Part shown: positions 51,789 through 60,542 of the stretch, piece by piece
Layout: each line of letters begins with the position of its first letter
Position numbering within the stretch: position 1 is the first letter of the stretch
NCBI GenBank assembly: GCA_049323895.1
Contig: JBMOKT010000039.1
Coordinates: 344,517-408,516, forward strand
From: JBMOKT01 sp049323895
Lineage (GTDB): Bacteria > Bacillota > Peptococcia > Peptococcales > BICA1-8
Length of the DNA stretch: 64,000 bases
Direction of reading: 5' to 3'
Program-made: the position numbers and the translations under genes
The notes under the pieces: generated by a model
Told to the model about the DNA's origin: nothing
What the model saw: only the letters and a program-made list of their open reading frames with translations
Database searches by the model: none

Positions 51789-52746
51789 CCATACTTATAT
51801 AGTATACTCCTTTGTGGGAAGCTTCCTTGCCGTTTTATTTATTTATATACTCAATAAGCTAAATTTGCAGGATAATCCAAGGGAAAGAGCTGTTCACACC
51901 TTAATACTCCTGGGATTACCTGTTGCGAGTTATGTTTTGTATGTATTAATTTTAAATAAACCTTGTACTATAAACTTCTTAACTGAAGAATCATTTTTAG
52001 CGAAGATTTGTTCCCTGGGGTACTTTCTAGCCGACTTACTCCTTCCCTTTTTCCTGTTAGTGGCAGTAGCAGCCCTATTTAAAACTTTATTAAGTTTGAT
52101 ATATGCTAATCATTTAGTCAAGAAGTACCGGGGTTTGAATAATAATTCATTGGGAATAGTAAATGAACAGTTGGAGGAACTATCCCTTTATTTTAAAATT
52201 GACCAACCGGAAGTAATAATTATTCCTGCTTTAAGAGCCAAAGCCTTTGTTTTTGGTTTCGGAAACAAATACTTAGTGCTTTCCAAGGGATTATTAGAAA
52301 TTTTAGACCAGGAGGAACTGACCTTAATTTTAGCCCATGAATTGTACCACATAAAAAGGAAGGACAATCTAACCAACTGGTTCAGCCTTTTACTGCGGGA
52401 TCTAATGTTTTTTAATCCTCTGGCCCACTGGCTATACAAAAACCATCAAATTGAAAAAGAAAAATCTGCAGACCAAGCAGCGTTGTTGGTTCATAATAAA
52501 CCTGCAGTTTTAGCCGAGGTTTTGTTAAAGCTGTGGAAAAACAATATTGGTAAGGATTTTAGAAATGGTTTAATTGATAGTTTAAACCCATATCCCAGTT
52601 TTTTTGCCGGAGTCGATACTATTGAGGCACGGGTGAAAAATGCTTTAAACTATATGCCCAGTGGTTTGCCAGTAAAACCAAGGGTTAATGTATTAAATTG
52701 GCTGGCCATTATTTTAGTTGCAGTTATTCTTGTATTGATCTGTTAA
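51781..52746 (+). CDS. M56/BlaR1-like membrane metallopeptidase
   Basis: Membrane protein of 321 residues. Three or more N-terminal helices precede a cytosolic zinc protease with HELYHIKRKDN (HExxH) and a downstream Glu (EKEKSADQ). One C-terminal helix (LNWLAIILVAVILVLI) ends the protein. Unlike BlaR1 there is no penicillin-binding sensor domain, so the signal is not beta-lactam. It probably cleaves the BlaI-type repressor encoded just upstream. ATG 51781 follows AAAGGAGG. Confidence 0.88.
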   Translation: MINHTYIVYSFVGSFLAVLFIYILNKLNLQDNPRERAVHTLILLGLPVASYVLYVLILNKPCTINFLTEESFLAKICSLGYFLADLLLPFFLLVAVAALFKTLLSLIYANHLVKKYRGLNNNSLGIVNEQLEELSLYFKIDQPEVIIIPALRAKAFVFGFGNKYLVLSKGLLEILDQEELTLILAHELYHIKRKDNLTNWFSLLLRDLMFFNPLAHWLYKNHQIEKEKSADQAALLVHNKPAVLAEVLLKLWKNNIGKDFRNGLIDSLNPYPSFFAGVDTIEARVKNALNYMPSGLPVKPRVNVLNWLAIILVAVILVLIC

Positions 52747-52795
52747 AAAGATTTATTTCAAACTACTACACTGATTAGTAAAAGGAGGCTTTTAA

Positions 52796-53368
52796 ATGTC
52801 AAGAAACGATAAAAGGCAGCAGTTTAGTGATGTCAAAAAAGGAAATAAGGGAATTTACATTATTGCCCTGTCCATTACCCTTACCCTGGTTTTGGTAATT
52901 GCAGGTTTTGCTTTTTTAAATAAGGGTGGGGACCAACAGGAGTTTTATAATGTTGGTCAGGTAAATTACCAAAGGAAAAGCATCCAAATGACTGACATTA
53001 AAAGTACTATTGAAAATGATAAGATAATTATTCCCCTTAAACCAATAAAGGAGAACAGCATAATCTACACGGAGTATGTCAATGGCAATAAGGTTGTTCC
53101 CCTGACTGCTTTTATTACTCCCCAAGGAGATGTTATAGCTGCCATAAGTATGTGTGAGCCCTGCAGGGGTACTAAGTTCCATATTGAGGGGTTAGAGCTG
53201 GTATGTAATGCTTGCGGTACAAGATGGACTCTTGATGGCTTGAAAGGAACTTGGGGCGGGTGTCTAAAGTATCCTCCTGAGGAACTGAACTATCAAATGG
53301 ACAGCCAAGGGGAAAATCTACTTCTTGATGAGCAGGATATTGCAAACTGGCAGCCAAGGAAGGTTTAA
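52796..53368 (+). CDS. DUF2318 Fe-S/metal-binding membrane-anchored protein
   Basis: 190 residues with one N-terminal membrane anchor (about 23-43), then an extracytoplasmic domain. It contains CEPC, CNAC and a later GGC, with TKFHIEGLELVCNACGTRWTLDGL matching DUF2318 (quoted in parts). Relatives (Cj1660 in Campylobacter) are encoded with FTR1/P19 iron-uptake and FtsX-like ABC genes. Here the FtsX-like genes follow but FTR1 and P19 are missing. It may handle iron or copper outside the membrane. Confidence 0.85.
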   Translation: MSRNDKRQQFSDVKKGNKGIYIIALSITLTLVLVIAGFAFLNKGGDQQEFYNVGQVNYQRKSIQMTDIKSTIENDKIIIPLKPIKENSIIYTEYVNGNKVVPLTAFITPQGDVIAAISMCEPCRGTKFHIEGLELVCNACGTRWTLDGLKGTWGGCLKYPPEELNYQMDSQGENLLLDEQDIANWQPRKV

Positions 53369-53421
53369 TCTGTTTTAAGAAGGTATTTAAAGCAAACTAT
53401 CATGTAATGTGGAGGTAAAAT

Positions 53422-53919
53422 ATGGATAACTTCAAAGAAATTAACGACCGCTTAGAAGAAGTCAATAAAAAAAGAAAGATATATGACTGGATTGGTGCCT
53501 CATTGATAGTAGCCTTCGTCTTTTGGGGACTATGGTTTTTCCAGCAGCCAGCTGCCAGGGCGTACACTGACATATTAAGCAATAAGGTAAATAATCAGTC
53601 ATTGCAAAAAATATCTTTTCTGGGTCAGGGCGGGTGCTGCAACCAGGGAAATAGTGGCAGTACTCCTATTCAATCCTGTGGGCAAGGCTCTGGTACTTGT
53701 GGCATGAATGGTGCTTCTGTTGTTAAACCTGATTTAACAAATGTTCAGGAAGAAGCAAAAACATACTATGCAGCCAACTTCAATAATGGCGATGAAGGAT
53801 TTATAGAGGTTGTGGCTACAGACTATGGCTGCCACATTCAAGCTGATATCTATAAGAATGGACAGTTGATTAAAAGTTTAGGATATGGTGGTCCTGGTCA
53901 ATTTTATGAAATCAACTAA
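53422..53919 (+). CDS. Membrane-anchored cysteine-rich protein, unknown
   Basis: 165 residues. An N-terminal coiled segment is followed by one membrane helix (about 23-40), then a low-complexity Gly/Cys stretch with CC, CGQGSGTC and further Cys. A C-terminal domain has VVATDYGCHIQADIYKNGQ. At least five cysteines lie outside the membrane. It sits between the DUF2318 protein and the ABC permeases and is probably part of the same system, perhaps a metal relay. No family recognised. Confidence 0.6.
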   Translation: MDNFKEINDRLEEVNKKRKIYDWIGASLIVAFVFWGLWFFQQPAARAYTDILSNKVNNQSLQKISFLGQGGCCNQGNSGSTPIQSCGQGSGTCGMNGASVVKPDLTNVQEEAKTYYAANFNNGDEGFIEVVATDYGCHIQADIYKNGQLIKSLGYGGPGQFYEIN

Positions 53920-53933
53920 CAGCGGGGGTAATT

Positions 53934-55091
53934 ATGAGGCTGACAGACATAGCTTTTAAGCACTTATGGCGCCAGAAAGCCAAAGTTTTACTCTTGCTTT
54001 TAGGCATAATACTGGGTGTAACAACTATTGTGACCCTTTCTACAATTACTCTCGCTATGGAACAGGAAATAAGTGACAAGTTTGACCAGATTGGCTCAAA
54101 TATTGTTATTATGCCTAAAAATGAGAATGTAACTTTGATTTACGGCGGTGTGACAGTACAAAGCAGTTCAGCCCGTGGGCTGGAACTCTCTGAAGATGCA
54201 ATTGAAAAAGTTATGAGCATTAAAAACTCGGAAAATATCGCAGCTATTGCACCTAAGCTTTTGGGGTCTGTAGAGACAGATGGGGGTCAGGCATTGGCAG
54301 TAGGTGTAGATTTCGCTACAGAGTTTAGGATAAAAAAGTGGTGGAATCTGCAGGGACAAGAGCCTATTGCCGATAACCAAATTATTTTGGGCAGCAACAC
54401 TGCAACATTGTTGAAAAAAGAGCTTGGTTCGACATTAAAGATAGCTGATTCGGAATTTGTTGTTTTTGGAATCCTCAATGAAATGGGTTCAGAGGAAGAC
54501 AATGTGCTTTATATTTCTCTGCCCAGGCTGCAAAAAATCCTTAATAAAGAAGGGACTTTAAATTATATTGAAGTAAGTGCATTATGCTATACCTGCCCAA
54601 TTGAGGATATTACTGAGCAAATTGCCGGTAAATTGCCTGACGCTAAGGTAACTGCAATTTTAGAGGCCGTTGAAGCAAGAAAGGTTATTGTTGATAAGTT
54701 CAGCACCTTAGCTCGTACCATCTCAGCCATTATCCTTTTGATAGGATTACTAATAGTGACAAACTCGGTAATGGCTTCAGTTACAGGACGCATAAGGGAA
54801 ATGGGTATAATTCGTGCTTTGGGTTTTAAAAACACTCATATTGCTGTACTGATAATTATGGAAACAATTACTGTAAGCTTATTAGGGGGAATAATAGGTT
54901 TTTTCCAGGGTACGGTATTAGCCAAATGGCTGGCACCCTTGATTGCCCAAATGGAAGTAGTAATAATTTGGGATTGGCAGTTGGGACTGACAGCGGTTCT
55001 TTCCGCAGCGGTAGTAGGTGTTATTGCCAGCTTAATCCCTGTTTCTAGAGTGATAAGGCAGAATCCTGCCCATTCGATGAGTCTAATTTAA
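53934..55091 (+). CDS. FtsX/MacB-type ABC permease 1
   Basis: 385 residues. One N-terminal helix, an extracytoplasmic MacB-core-like domain, then three helices ending in SLIPVSRVIRQNPAHS. It contains an extra CYTC pair in the periplasmic domain (SALCYTCPIED), unusual for MacB proteins but fitting a redox/metal role. Paired with the next permease (55105) and ATPase (56272), as in the Campylobacter Cj1661-Cj1663 cluster. Confidence 0.88.
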   Translation: MRLTDIAFKHLWRQKAKVLLLLLGIILGVTTIVTLSTITLAMEQEISDKFDQIGSNIVIMPKNENVTLIYGGVTVQSSSARGLELSEDAIEKVMSIKNSENIAAIAPKLLGSVETDGGQALAVGVDFATEFRIKKWWNLQGQEPIADNQIILGSNTATLLKKELGSTLKIADSEFVVFGILNEMGSEEDNVLYISLPRLQKILNKEGTLNYIEVSALCYTCPIEDITEQIAGKLPDAKVTAILEAVEARKVIVDKFSTLARTISAIILLIGLLIVTNSVMASVTGRIREMGIIRALGFKNTHIAVLIIMETITVSLLGGIIGFFQGTVLAKWLAPLIAQMEVVIIWDWQLGLTAVLSAAVVGVIASLIPVSRVIRQNPAHSMSLI

Positions 55092-55104
55092 GGAGGTAAG
55101 GGGA

Positions 55105-56259
55105 ATGGGCTTATGGGATATTGTATTAAATAATCTTAAAAGAAGAAAAGAAAAAACTTTTTTCATTATAGCCGGGATTGTAATTAGCATTGCCACTGTA
55201 ACGGCGTTATTTTCCTTAACAGCAGCAATGAGTGATAAAATGGCAAGGGATATGGAGGCAGCAGGAAGAAAGGTATTAATGACACCTAAATCGGAAAAGG
55301 TCTCTTTTTCTTTTGGTGGAATAACAGTTGCCGAGAATATTGCCTTTGATGTAGAAGAGATGCCCCATGATACCCTCCTGCAGCTAATAAACAGGTCCCA
55401 GGAGCTTGATATAAGACTAACGGCTCCAAAAAAAATCCATAGCGTAGAAATAGCTGGGAAAGAAAATCTAATTGTCGGCATTGATATCTCCAATGAACTT
55501 AAAGTGAGACCCTGGTTATTAATAAAGGGAGCAGTTCCAGCCGGGGACAACCAAGTTCTCTTGGGCAGTAATATAGCCCAGGCTTATGGGAAAGCTGCGG
55601 GCGATAGCCTGGACTTGGGGGGGCGGTACGTTGTTGTTTCAGGTGTTTTTCAAGAAACGGGACAACAGGAAGATAATATTTTGATGGCTCCTTTGACGCT
55701 TGTGGAAGAGCTCAGTGGAAATACAAATTTAAACTTAATTGAAGTGGTATTGGATAATTCGCCTGATACTCCTTTAAATATTTTAAAAATTAAGGAATAC
55801 TTCCCTGAGGTTAAGGTAACCGCTGTTCAAGAAGCCATGGAAGCAAGGAAGGAATTAATCGGAAGATATAAAAACTTTACTTTTCTTGTTTCTGCAATTA
55901 TCCTCCTGATAGCAGGTCTAATAGTAATCACCACTATGCTTAGCTCAGTCAATGAAAGGGTAAAAGAAATAGGGATTTTTCGCGCATTAGGTTTCAGAAA
56001 AACAGATATAATAAAGATATTTCTTTTAGAGTCGGCAGTCGCCTGTTCTGTAGGCGGTATGTCAGGCTATGGGGCAGGTCTTCTTATAGCAAGGGCGGCG
56101 ACCCCTATGGTAGACGCAGAGGGCTTAATCATAAACATAAATCCCCTGTTGGGAATTTCTGTTGTTGCAATTGCTCTTATTATTGGACTTTGCGCAAGCT
56201 GGTTTCCGGCTTCCCGTGCTGCTAAGCTTGACCCTGCAGAAGCGTTAAGATACCTGTGA
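55105..56259 (+). CDS. FtsX/MacB-type ABC permease 2
   Basis: 384 residues, same architecture as its neighbour but without the CxxC. It contains KVLMTPKSEKVSF like KNENVTLIYGG in permease 1, showing an ancient duplication. The C-terminus is ASWFPASRAAKLDPAEALRYL (in parts), typical of MacB. Two permeases and one ATPase form one transporter or mechanotransmission machine. Confidence 0.88.
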   Translation: MGLWDIVLNNLKRRKEKTFFIIAGIVISIATVTALFSLTAAMSDKMARDMEAAGRKVLMTPKSEKVSFSFGGITVAENIAFDVEEMPHDTLLQLINRSQELDIRLTAPKKIHSVEIAGKENLIVGIDISNELKVRPWLLIKGAVPAGDNQVLLGSNIAQAYGKAAGDSLDLGGRYVVVSGVFQETGQQEDNILMAPLTLVEELSGNTNLNLIEVVLDNSPDTPLNILKIKEYFPEVKVTAVQEAMEARKELIGRYKNFTFLVSAIILLIAGLIVITTMLSSVNERVKEIGIFRALGFRKTDIIKIFLLESAVACSVGGMSGYGAGLLIARAATPMVDAEGLIININPLLGISVVAIALIIGLCASWFPASRAAKLDPAEALRYL

Positions 56260-56271
56260 TGGAGGTGTAAA

Positions 56272-56937
56272 ATGGCACTTATTGATATAAATAATGTTTC
56301 GAAACAATATGGCAACGAAAGTATGGTTACTGCTTTAGATAAAGCAAATCTAAGGATTGAAGAAAAAGAATTTGCCGCTATAATGGGACCTTCAGGTTCT
56401 GGAAAAAGCACCCTTTTAAGCATTTTAGGTGTTTTAAATCCTCCTTCTGAAGGGGAGGTAATAATCGACGGTATCAATGTTTTTCAACTGTCTAATGAAA
56501 AGCAGGCTGATTTCCGCAGGGAATATCTGGGTTTTATTTTCCAACAGTTTCAGTTACTCCCTTATCTAACGGCTGTAGAGAATGTAATGCTGCCTCTTGC
56601 AGTGGCTAAAATGACTAATAAGGACAAGCGGCTTGCAGCTCAAAGGGTGTTGGAAAAGGTAGGTCTCGGAGATAAACTGGATAGGCTTCCTCATCAGCTA
56701 TCCGGTGGAGAGCAGGGCAGGGTAGCCATTGCCAGAGCCATTGTAAATCAGCCGCCAATTATTTTAGCTGATGAGCCCACGGGGAGCTTGGATACAAAAA
56801 CCGGTCAAGAAATAATCGATCTATTTAAGGAATTGAATGATGAGGGACATACTATAATTATGGTTACCCATAACAAAGAAAACTTGAATTATGTTAACCG
56901 TGCAATCTATATCCGTGACGGCAGGATAACAGCGTAG
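56272..56937 (+). CDS. ABC ATPase of the MacB/LolD type
   Basis: 221 residues with Walker A GPSGSGKST, signature LSGGEQGRVAIAR, Walker B IILADEPTGSLD and MVTHN. It belongs with the two FtsX-type permeases upstream. In the signature the Q of the usual LSGGEQQR is G (EQGR). Ends before a short terminator. Confidence 0.92.
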   Translation: MALIDINNVSKQYGNESMVTALDKANLRIEEKEFAAIMGPSGSGKSTLLSILGVLNPPSEGEVIIDGINVFQLSNEKQADFRREYLGFIFQQFQLLPYLTAVENVMLPLAVAKMTNKDKRLAAQRVLEKVGLGDKLDRLPHQLSGGEQGRVAIARAIVNQPPIILADEPTGSLDTKTGQEIIDLFKELNDEGHTIIMVTHNKENLNYVNRAIYIRDGRITA

Positions 56938-56965
56938 AAAATCACCCAAAAGGTGGTTTTCTTTG
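56938..56965 (+). terminator. Terminator after the MacB-type operon
   Basis: AAAATCACC and GGTGGTTTT around a 5-nt loop, then CTTTG. Confidence 0.72.
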
Positions 56966-57025
56966 TTTTCGCTAAGGTTGTTATGGGTATAAAATACTAT
57001 TAATTTCCTGAAAGGTGGAGTCGAA

Positions 57026-57832
57026 TTGGAGTCAACAAATGTGATAATTGCATTTGCTTTAACGGCTTTTGCAGGCTTAGCAACAGGAATTGGCAGTATT
57101 CTTACTCTTTTTACCCAAAGGACAAATACTAAGCTTTTATCTGTTTCCCTAGGTTTTTCTGCAGGGGTAATGATCTACGTGTCAATGATTGAAATATTCT
57201 TTAAAGCAAAAGAAGCTTTGATTATGGAACTTGGACTTTCTACTGGCTCCTGGTTAACTGTGACAGCTTTCTTTGGCGGGATGCTTTTGATAGCTGTTAT
57301 TGATAAATTAATACCTTCTTTTGGCAACCCCCATCAGTTACATAGAGTAGAAGAAATGGAGCAAATAGAAGGCAACAATAATTCCTTGATGAAGCTGGGT
57401 CTATTGACCGGTGTGTCTATTGCGGTCCATAATTTTCCGGAAGGGCTTGCAACCTTTGCCGCTGCCGTAAAAGACCCCGGCTTAGGTCTGCCCGTTGCTT
57501 TTGCAGTTGCTATTCACAATGTGCCTGAGGGTATTGCTGTTGCAATACCTGTCTACTATGCTACGGGCAGCCGGGGGAAAGCTTTTCTCTACTCTTTTTT
57601 ATCCGGCTTATCAGAACCGCTGGGTGCATTGGTCGGCTATTTAATCCTTTCGCCCTTCTTTAATGACCTTGTCTTTGGCATTCTTTTTGCTCTGGTGGCA
57701 GGGATTATGGTTTTTATATCCTTTGACGAACTGCTGCCTGCTGCCGAAGAGTACGGAGAGCATCATATTGCCATCTATGGAGTAATTTCCGGAATGGCAG
57801 TAATGGCAGTCAGTCTTCTCCTATTTATTTGA
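57026..57832 (+). CDS. ZIP-family metal transporter
   Basis: 268 residues, eight predicted helices with the ZIP metal-pathway motifs HNFPEGLATF in TM4 and HNVPEGIAVAIP in TM5. The central loop HQLHRVEEMEQIEGNN is acidic and His-containing. It probably imports zinc, iron or manganese. TTG start after AAAGGTGGAG. It extends the metal-related gene block. Confidence 0.92.
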   Translation: MESTNVIIAFALTAFAGLATGIGSILTLFTQRTNTKLLSVSLGFSAGVMIYVSMIEIFFKAKEALIMELGLSTGSWLTVTAFFGGMLLIAVIDKLIPSFGNPHQLHRVEEMEQIEGNNNSLMKLGLLTGVSIAVHNFPEGLATFAAAVKDPGLGLPVAFAVAIHNVPEGIAVAIPVYYATGSRGKAFLYSFLSGLSEPLGALVGYLILSPFFNDLVFGILFALVAGIMVFISFDELLPAAEEYGEHHIAIYGVISGMAVMAVSLLLFI

Positions 57833-57875
57833 GTTTTAAAAGGTTTTTAGGAAATAAGAAAGAATTATATAAAAT

Positions 57876-58155
57876 GCCGGTGTCAGTACTGTTATTGCCG
57901 AATCCTTTGCCCGCATTTTCTTTAGGAACGCTATCAACCTGAGCTTACCTTTACTTGTTTGCCCTGGAATCTCGTCTTTGCAAAAAAGTGAGATCTGCTT
58001 AAGGTAATTTTGGGTGAAGGGAAAATTGTTAACTTGAATAATAATGAAGAAATTATCGCTGAAAAGTTGTCCGACTTTGTTTTAAAATACTAGAAAACGG
58101 CGGAGTAACACCCTTAGTTAAAAAGCTTACTCCCAGTAAATTAAGACCATTGTAG
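57876..58155 (+). pseudogene. leuD/DmdB-like (aconitase swivel domain) fragment
   Basis: Three frames must be joined. Frame A (57876-58007) encodes AGVSTVIAESFARIFFRNAI and then NLSLPLLVCPGIS, the LeuD core. Frame B (58016-58088) encodes EGKIVNLNNNEE and LSDFVLK. Frame C (58087-58155) encodes ILENGGVTPLVKKL, the LeuD tail. The N-terminal third with the GSSREH motif is missing, so this is a 3' remnant with at least two frameshifts. The functional relative would have been 3-isopropylmalate or 2,3-dimethylmalate dehydratase small subunit. Confidence 0.82.
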
Positions 58156-58167
58156 TGGGAGGTTCCT

Positions 58168-60072
58168 ATGAATAATAAGATTTGCTTTATTGCACCCTAC
58201 CACGAGCTGATAGGTATAGGTACAGAAATAAAAAAAGAATTAGGTCTGAATATTGATATTGTTTTCGGAAATCTGGAAAGCGGTGTCATATCAGCGTTGG
58301 AGGCAAGGAAAAGAGGGGCTCAGGTCATTATCAGCAGAGGTGGAACTGCCACTGCAATTAGGAATGAAGTAGATATACCTGTAGTTGAGATAAAAGTTAC
58401 CGGCTATGATCTTTTAAAGGTTTTATACCGGCACAAAAATACCAAGGGTCCGATAGGAATTGCCGGCTACCAGAATGTAGTTTATGGCTGTAGGACTATT
58501 AGCGAAATTTTGCAAATACCTGTAATTGAGCATATTTTTATCTCGGAAAGCGTGGATTGGGATAAAGCCCAGAGTGAAGTGAAAAGGTTAATAAAAGAGC
58601 ACGATATTCGGGTGTTTATAGGTGACACGGTAGTTATGAACAATTTAAATTTACAAGACATGGAGCTTAATCTTATTACTTCAGGGCGAGAAGCTGTTCT
58701 ACAGGCCTTTGAAGAGGCGCAGCAGATTTTAAAAATATCTGAGGAAGAAAAAGAGAAACACAAACGTTTTCAACTTGTATTGGATTTTGTCCACGATGGT
58801 GTAGTTGTTACAGATGAAAAAGGCATTATCAGTTTTTTGAACCCTATTGCCGAAGAAGTATTTAAAATAAAAAAAGAAGAGGTTATTGGCAAAGAAAGCT
58901 CAGATGCCATTCCTAATTCAAAAATTAATAGAGTATTAGAGACAGGAAAGGCTGAAATTGATCAACTGCAGGAGATTGGCGATGGACATATCTTAACTAA
59001 TCGGATTCCCATTAATGTAAATGGTCAAATAAAAGGTGTAGTCACTACCTTTCAGGAAGTATCTAAAATTCAAGATGCTGAGCGCAAAATACGACAAAAC
59101 CTTTTTAACAAAGGTCTTGTTGCTAAATACGATTTCAACGATATCTTAAGCCGTGATTCTAATATGAAAAGATTAGTGGAAATTGCCAGGGATTATGCTA
59201 AAACTGACGCTACTGTTTTAATCCAAGGAGAAAGTGGAACAGGAAAGGAAATCTTGGCCCAGAGTATCCATGCAGAAAGCAACCGCGCTGAAGGACCTTT
59301 TATTGCTGTCAATTGTGCTGCTTTACCTCCGCAGCTACTGGAAAGTGAGTTATTTGGATATGAAGAAGGTGCCTTTACCGGAGCTAAAAAAGGAGGTAAA
59401 ATTGGTTTATTTGAATTAGCCCATAATGGAACAGTATTTTTAGACGAGATTGGAGAAATGGATACCGGTCTTCAGGCCAGATTATTAAGGATATTAGAAG
59501 AACGGCAGGTTATGCGTCTTGGGTCGGACAAAATAATACCGATAAATATAAGGGTGATTGCTGCGACAAATGTTGCTTTACAGGAACAGGTTAAAAAAGG
59601 ACTGTTTAGAATAGACCTTTTTTATAGACTAAATGTATTAAATATAAGAACGATACCGTTAAGAGAAAGAAAAGCGGATATAGAGTATTTAGCCCAATAT
59701 TTTCAAAGGAGATGTAATGAGAAATATGGTAAACAGGTGGATAAACTTTCTCCGGAAGTAGTCAGTTTTTTAAAAAGTTATACTTGGCCTGGAAATATTC
59801 GGGAGCTTAAAAATGTTATTGAGAGAATAGTCCTGTCCTCGAAAACTGATTATGTAACCATGGATTCTATACAGTTGATAATTAATGAATTACAGGAATT
59901 GAACAGGCAAGGGGTGCAGGGAGATTGTATTAATGAATTCCTCCAAGGTACAATGAATGATATTAAAGAGAAAGTTATTTTAAACGTTTTAAAGGAAGAG
60001 GGTTACAATAAAAGCCGTAGTGCAAAAAGACTAGGCATAGATCGTTCTACAATTGAAAGGTTTCTTAAATAA
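58168..60072 (+). CDS. PrpR-type sigma-54-dependent activator
   Basis: 634 residues. An N-terminal PrpR_N sensor (about 1-180, with SRGGTATAIR), a PAS domain (about 195-300), an AAA+ domain with Walker A GESGTGKE near 353, sigma-54 contact loop GAFTGA near 400 and Walker B VFLDEIGEM, then a C-terminal Fis-type helix-turn-helix (NKSRSAKRLGIDRSTIERFL). PrpR_N sensors bind small carboxylates or their derivatives. It should activate the sigma-54 promoter at 60163, upstream of the UxaA-type genes. Confidence 0.93.
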   Translation: MNNKICFIAPYHELIGIGTEIKKELGLNIDIVFGNLESGVISALEARKRGAQVIISRGGTATAIRNEVDIPVVEIKVTGYDLLKVLYRHKNTKGPIGIAGYQNVVYGCRTISEILQIPVIEHIFISESVDWDKAQSEVKRLIKEHDIRVFIGDTVVMNNLNLQDMELNLITSGREAVLQAFEEAQQILKISEEEKEKHKRFQLVLDFVHDGVVVTDEKGIISFLNPIAEEVFKIKKEEVIGKESSDAIPNSKINRVLETGKAEIDQLQEIGDGHILTNRIPINVNGQIKGVVTTFQEVSKIQDAERKIRQNLFNKGLVAKYDFNDILSRDSNMKRLVEIARDYAKTDATVLIQGESGTGKEILAQSIHAESNRAEGPFIAVNCAALPPQLLESELFGYEEGAFTGAKKGGKIGLFELAHNGTVFLDEIGEMDTGLQARLLRILEERQVMRLGSDKIIPINIRVIAATNVALQEQVKKGLFRIDLFYRLNVLNIRTIPLRERKADIEYLAQYFQRRCNEKYGKQVDKLSPEVVSFLKSYTWPGNIRELKNVIERIVLSSKTDYVTMDSIQLIINELQELNRQGVQGDCINEFLQGTMNDIKEKVILNVLKEEGYNKSRSAKRLGIDRSTIERFLK

Positions 60073-60086
60073 TTGCTGACATTTAC

Positions 60087-60130
60087 CGCATATGTGTTGC
60101 AAAAAACAACATATATGCGTTTTTTGTTTT
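60087..60130. terminator. Long inverted repeat: terminator and possible enhancer site
   Basis: CGCATATGTGTTG (60087-60099) and CAACATATATGCG (60107-60119) match in 12 of 13 positions around a 7-nt loop, followed by TTTTTTGTTTT. It ends the activator gene, but its centre is about 86 bp upstream of the predicted sigma-54 start, the usual place for an activator-binding site. Confidence 0.72.
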
Positions 60131-60162
60131 CCTGTTTCCCTTCCTATAATTGTTTAAAACAA

Positions 60163-60178
60163 TGGCATAAATATTGCA
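60163..60178 (+). promoter_or_regulatory. Sigma-54 promoter (-24/-12)
   Basis: TGGCAT (60163-60168), 5 nt, TTGCA (60174-60178): fits TGGCAC-N5-TTGCA with one mismatch and correct spacing. It is 40 bp before the UxaA-type small subunit gene and just after a sigma-54 activator gene. Confidence 0.9.
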
Positions 60179-60218
60179 ATATACTAAGACAGTAAATATT
60201 TTAAGGGGTGAAAAGATT

Positions 60219-60509
60219 ATGGTAAAGAATGCTGTTGTTGCTGATATTAAGGATAATGTGGCAACTGCTACAACAGATATTAAAGAAGAAACTAAGGTCA
60301 TCATGTTCGTAGGGGGAGAGGAATTAAGTATTCAAGTACAACAAGAAATACCCTTTGGTCATAAATTTGCTCTCAGAAATATTAGCAAGGGAGATCATGT
60401 TATTAAATATTCCGAATCCATTGGTATTGCCAGTCGAGATATACAAATTGGTGAACATGTCCATGTCCATAACGTTGATAGTGATAGGGGACGGGGAGAT
60501 TTAAAATAA
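60219..60509 (+). CDS. UxaA-type SAF-domain small subunit
   Basis: 96 residues forming a SAF domain like the N-terminus of altronate/galactarate dehydratases (PFGHKFALRNISKGDHVIKYSE, then GEHVHVHNVDSDRG, quoted in part). Sulfolactate sulfo-lyase SuyA has the same fold. The preferred start is ATG 60219 after TTAAGGGGTG; the upstream in-frame ATG at 60174 lies on the promoter. It works with the next gene as a split dehydratase/lyase. Confidence 0.87.
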   Translation: MVKNAVVADIKDNVATATTDIKEETKVIMFVGGEELSIQVQQEIPFGHKFALRNISKGDHVIKYSESIGIASRDIQIGEHVHVHNVDSDRGRGDLK

Positions 60510-60542
60510 ACACAGTTAACTAAGAATAGGGGGTTGTTAAAA

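Noticed and set aside
51351..52746. Beta-lactam resistance operon (BlaI/BlaR1)
   Set aside because: The M56 protein lacks a penicillin-sensing domain and no beta-lactamase gene is near.
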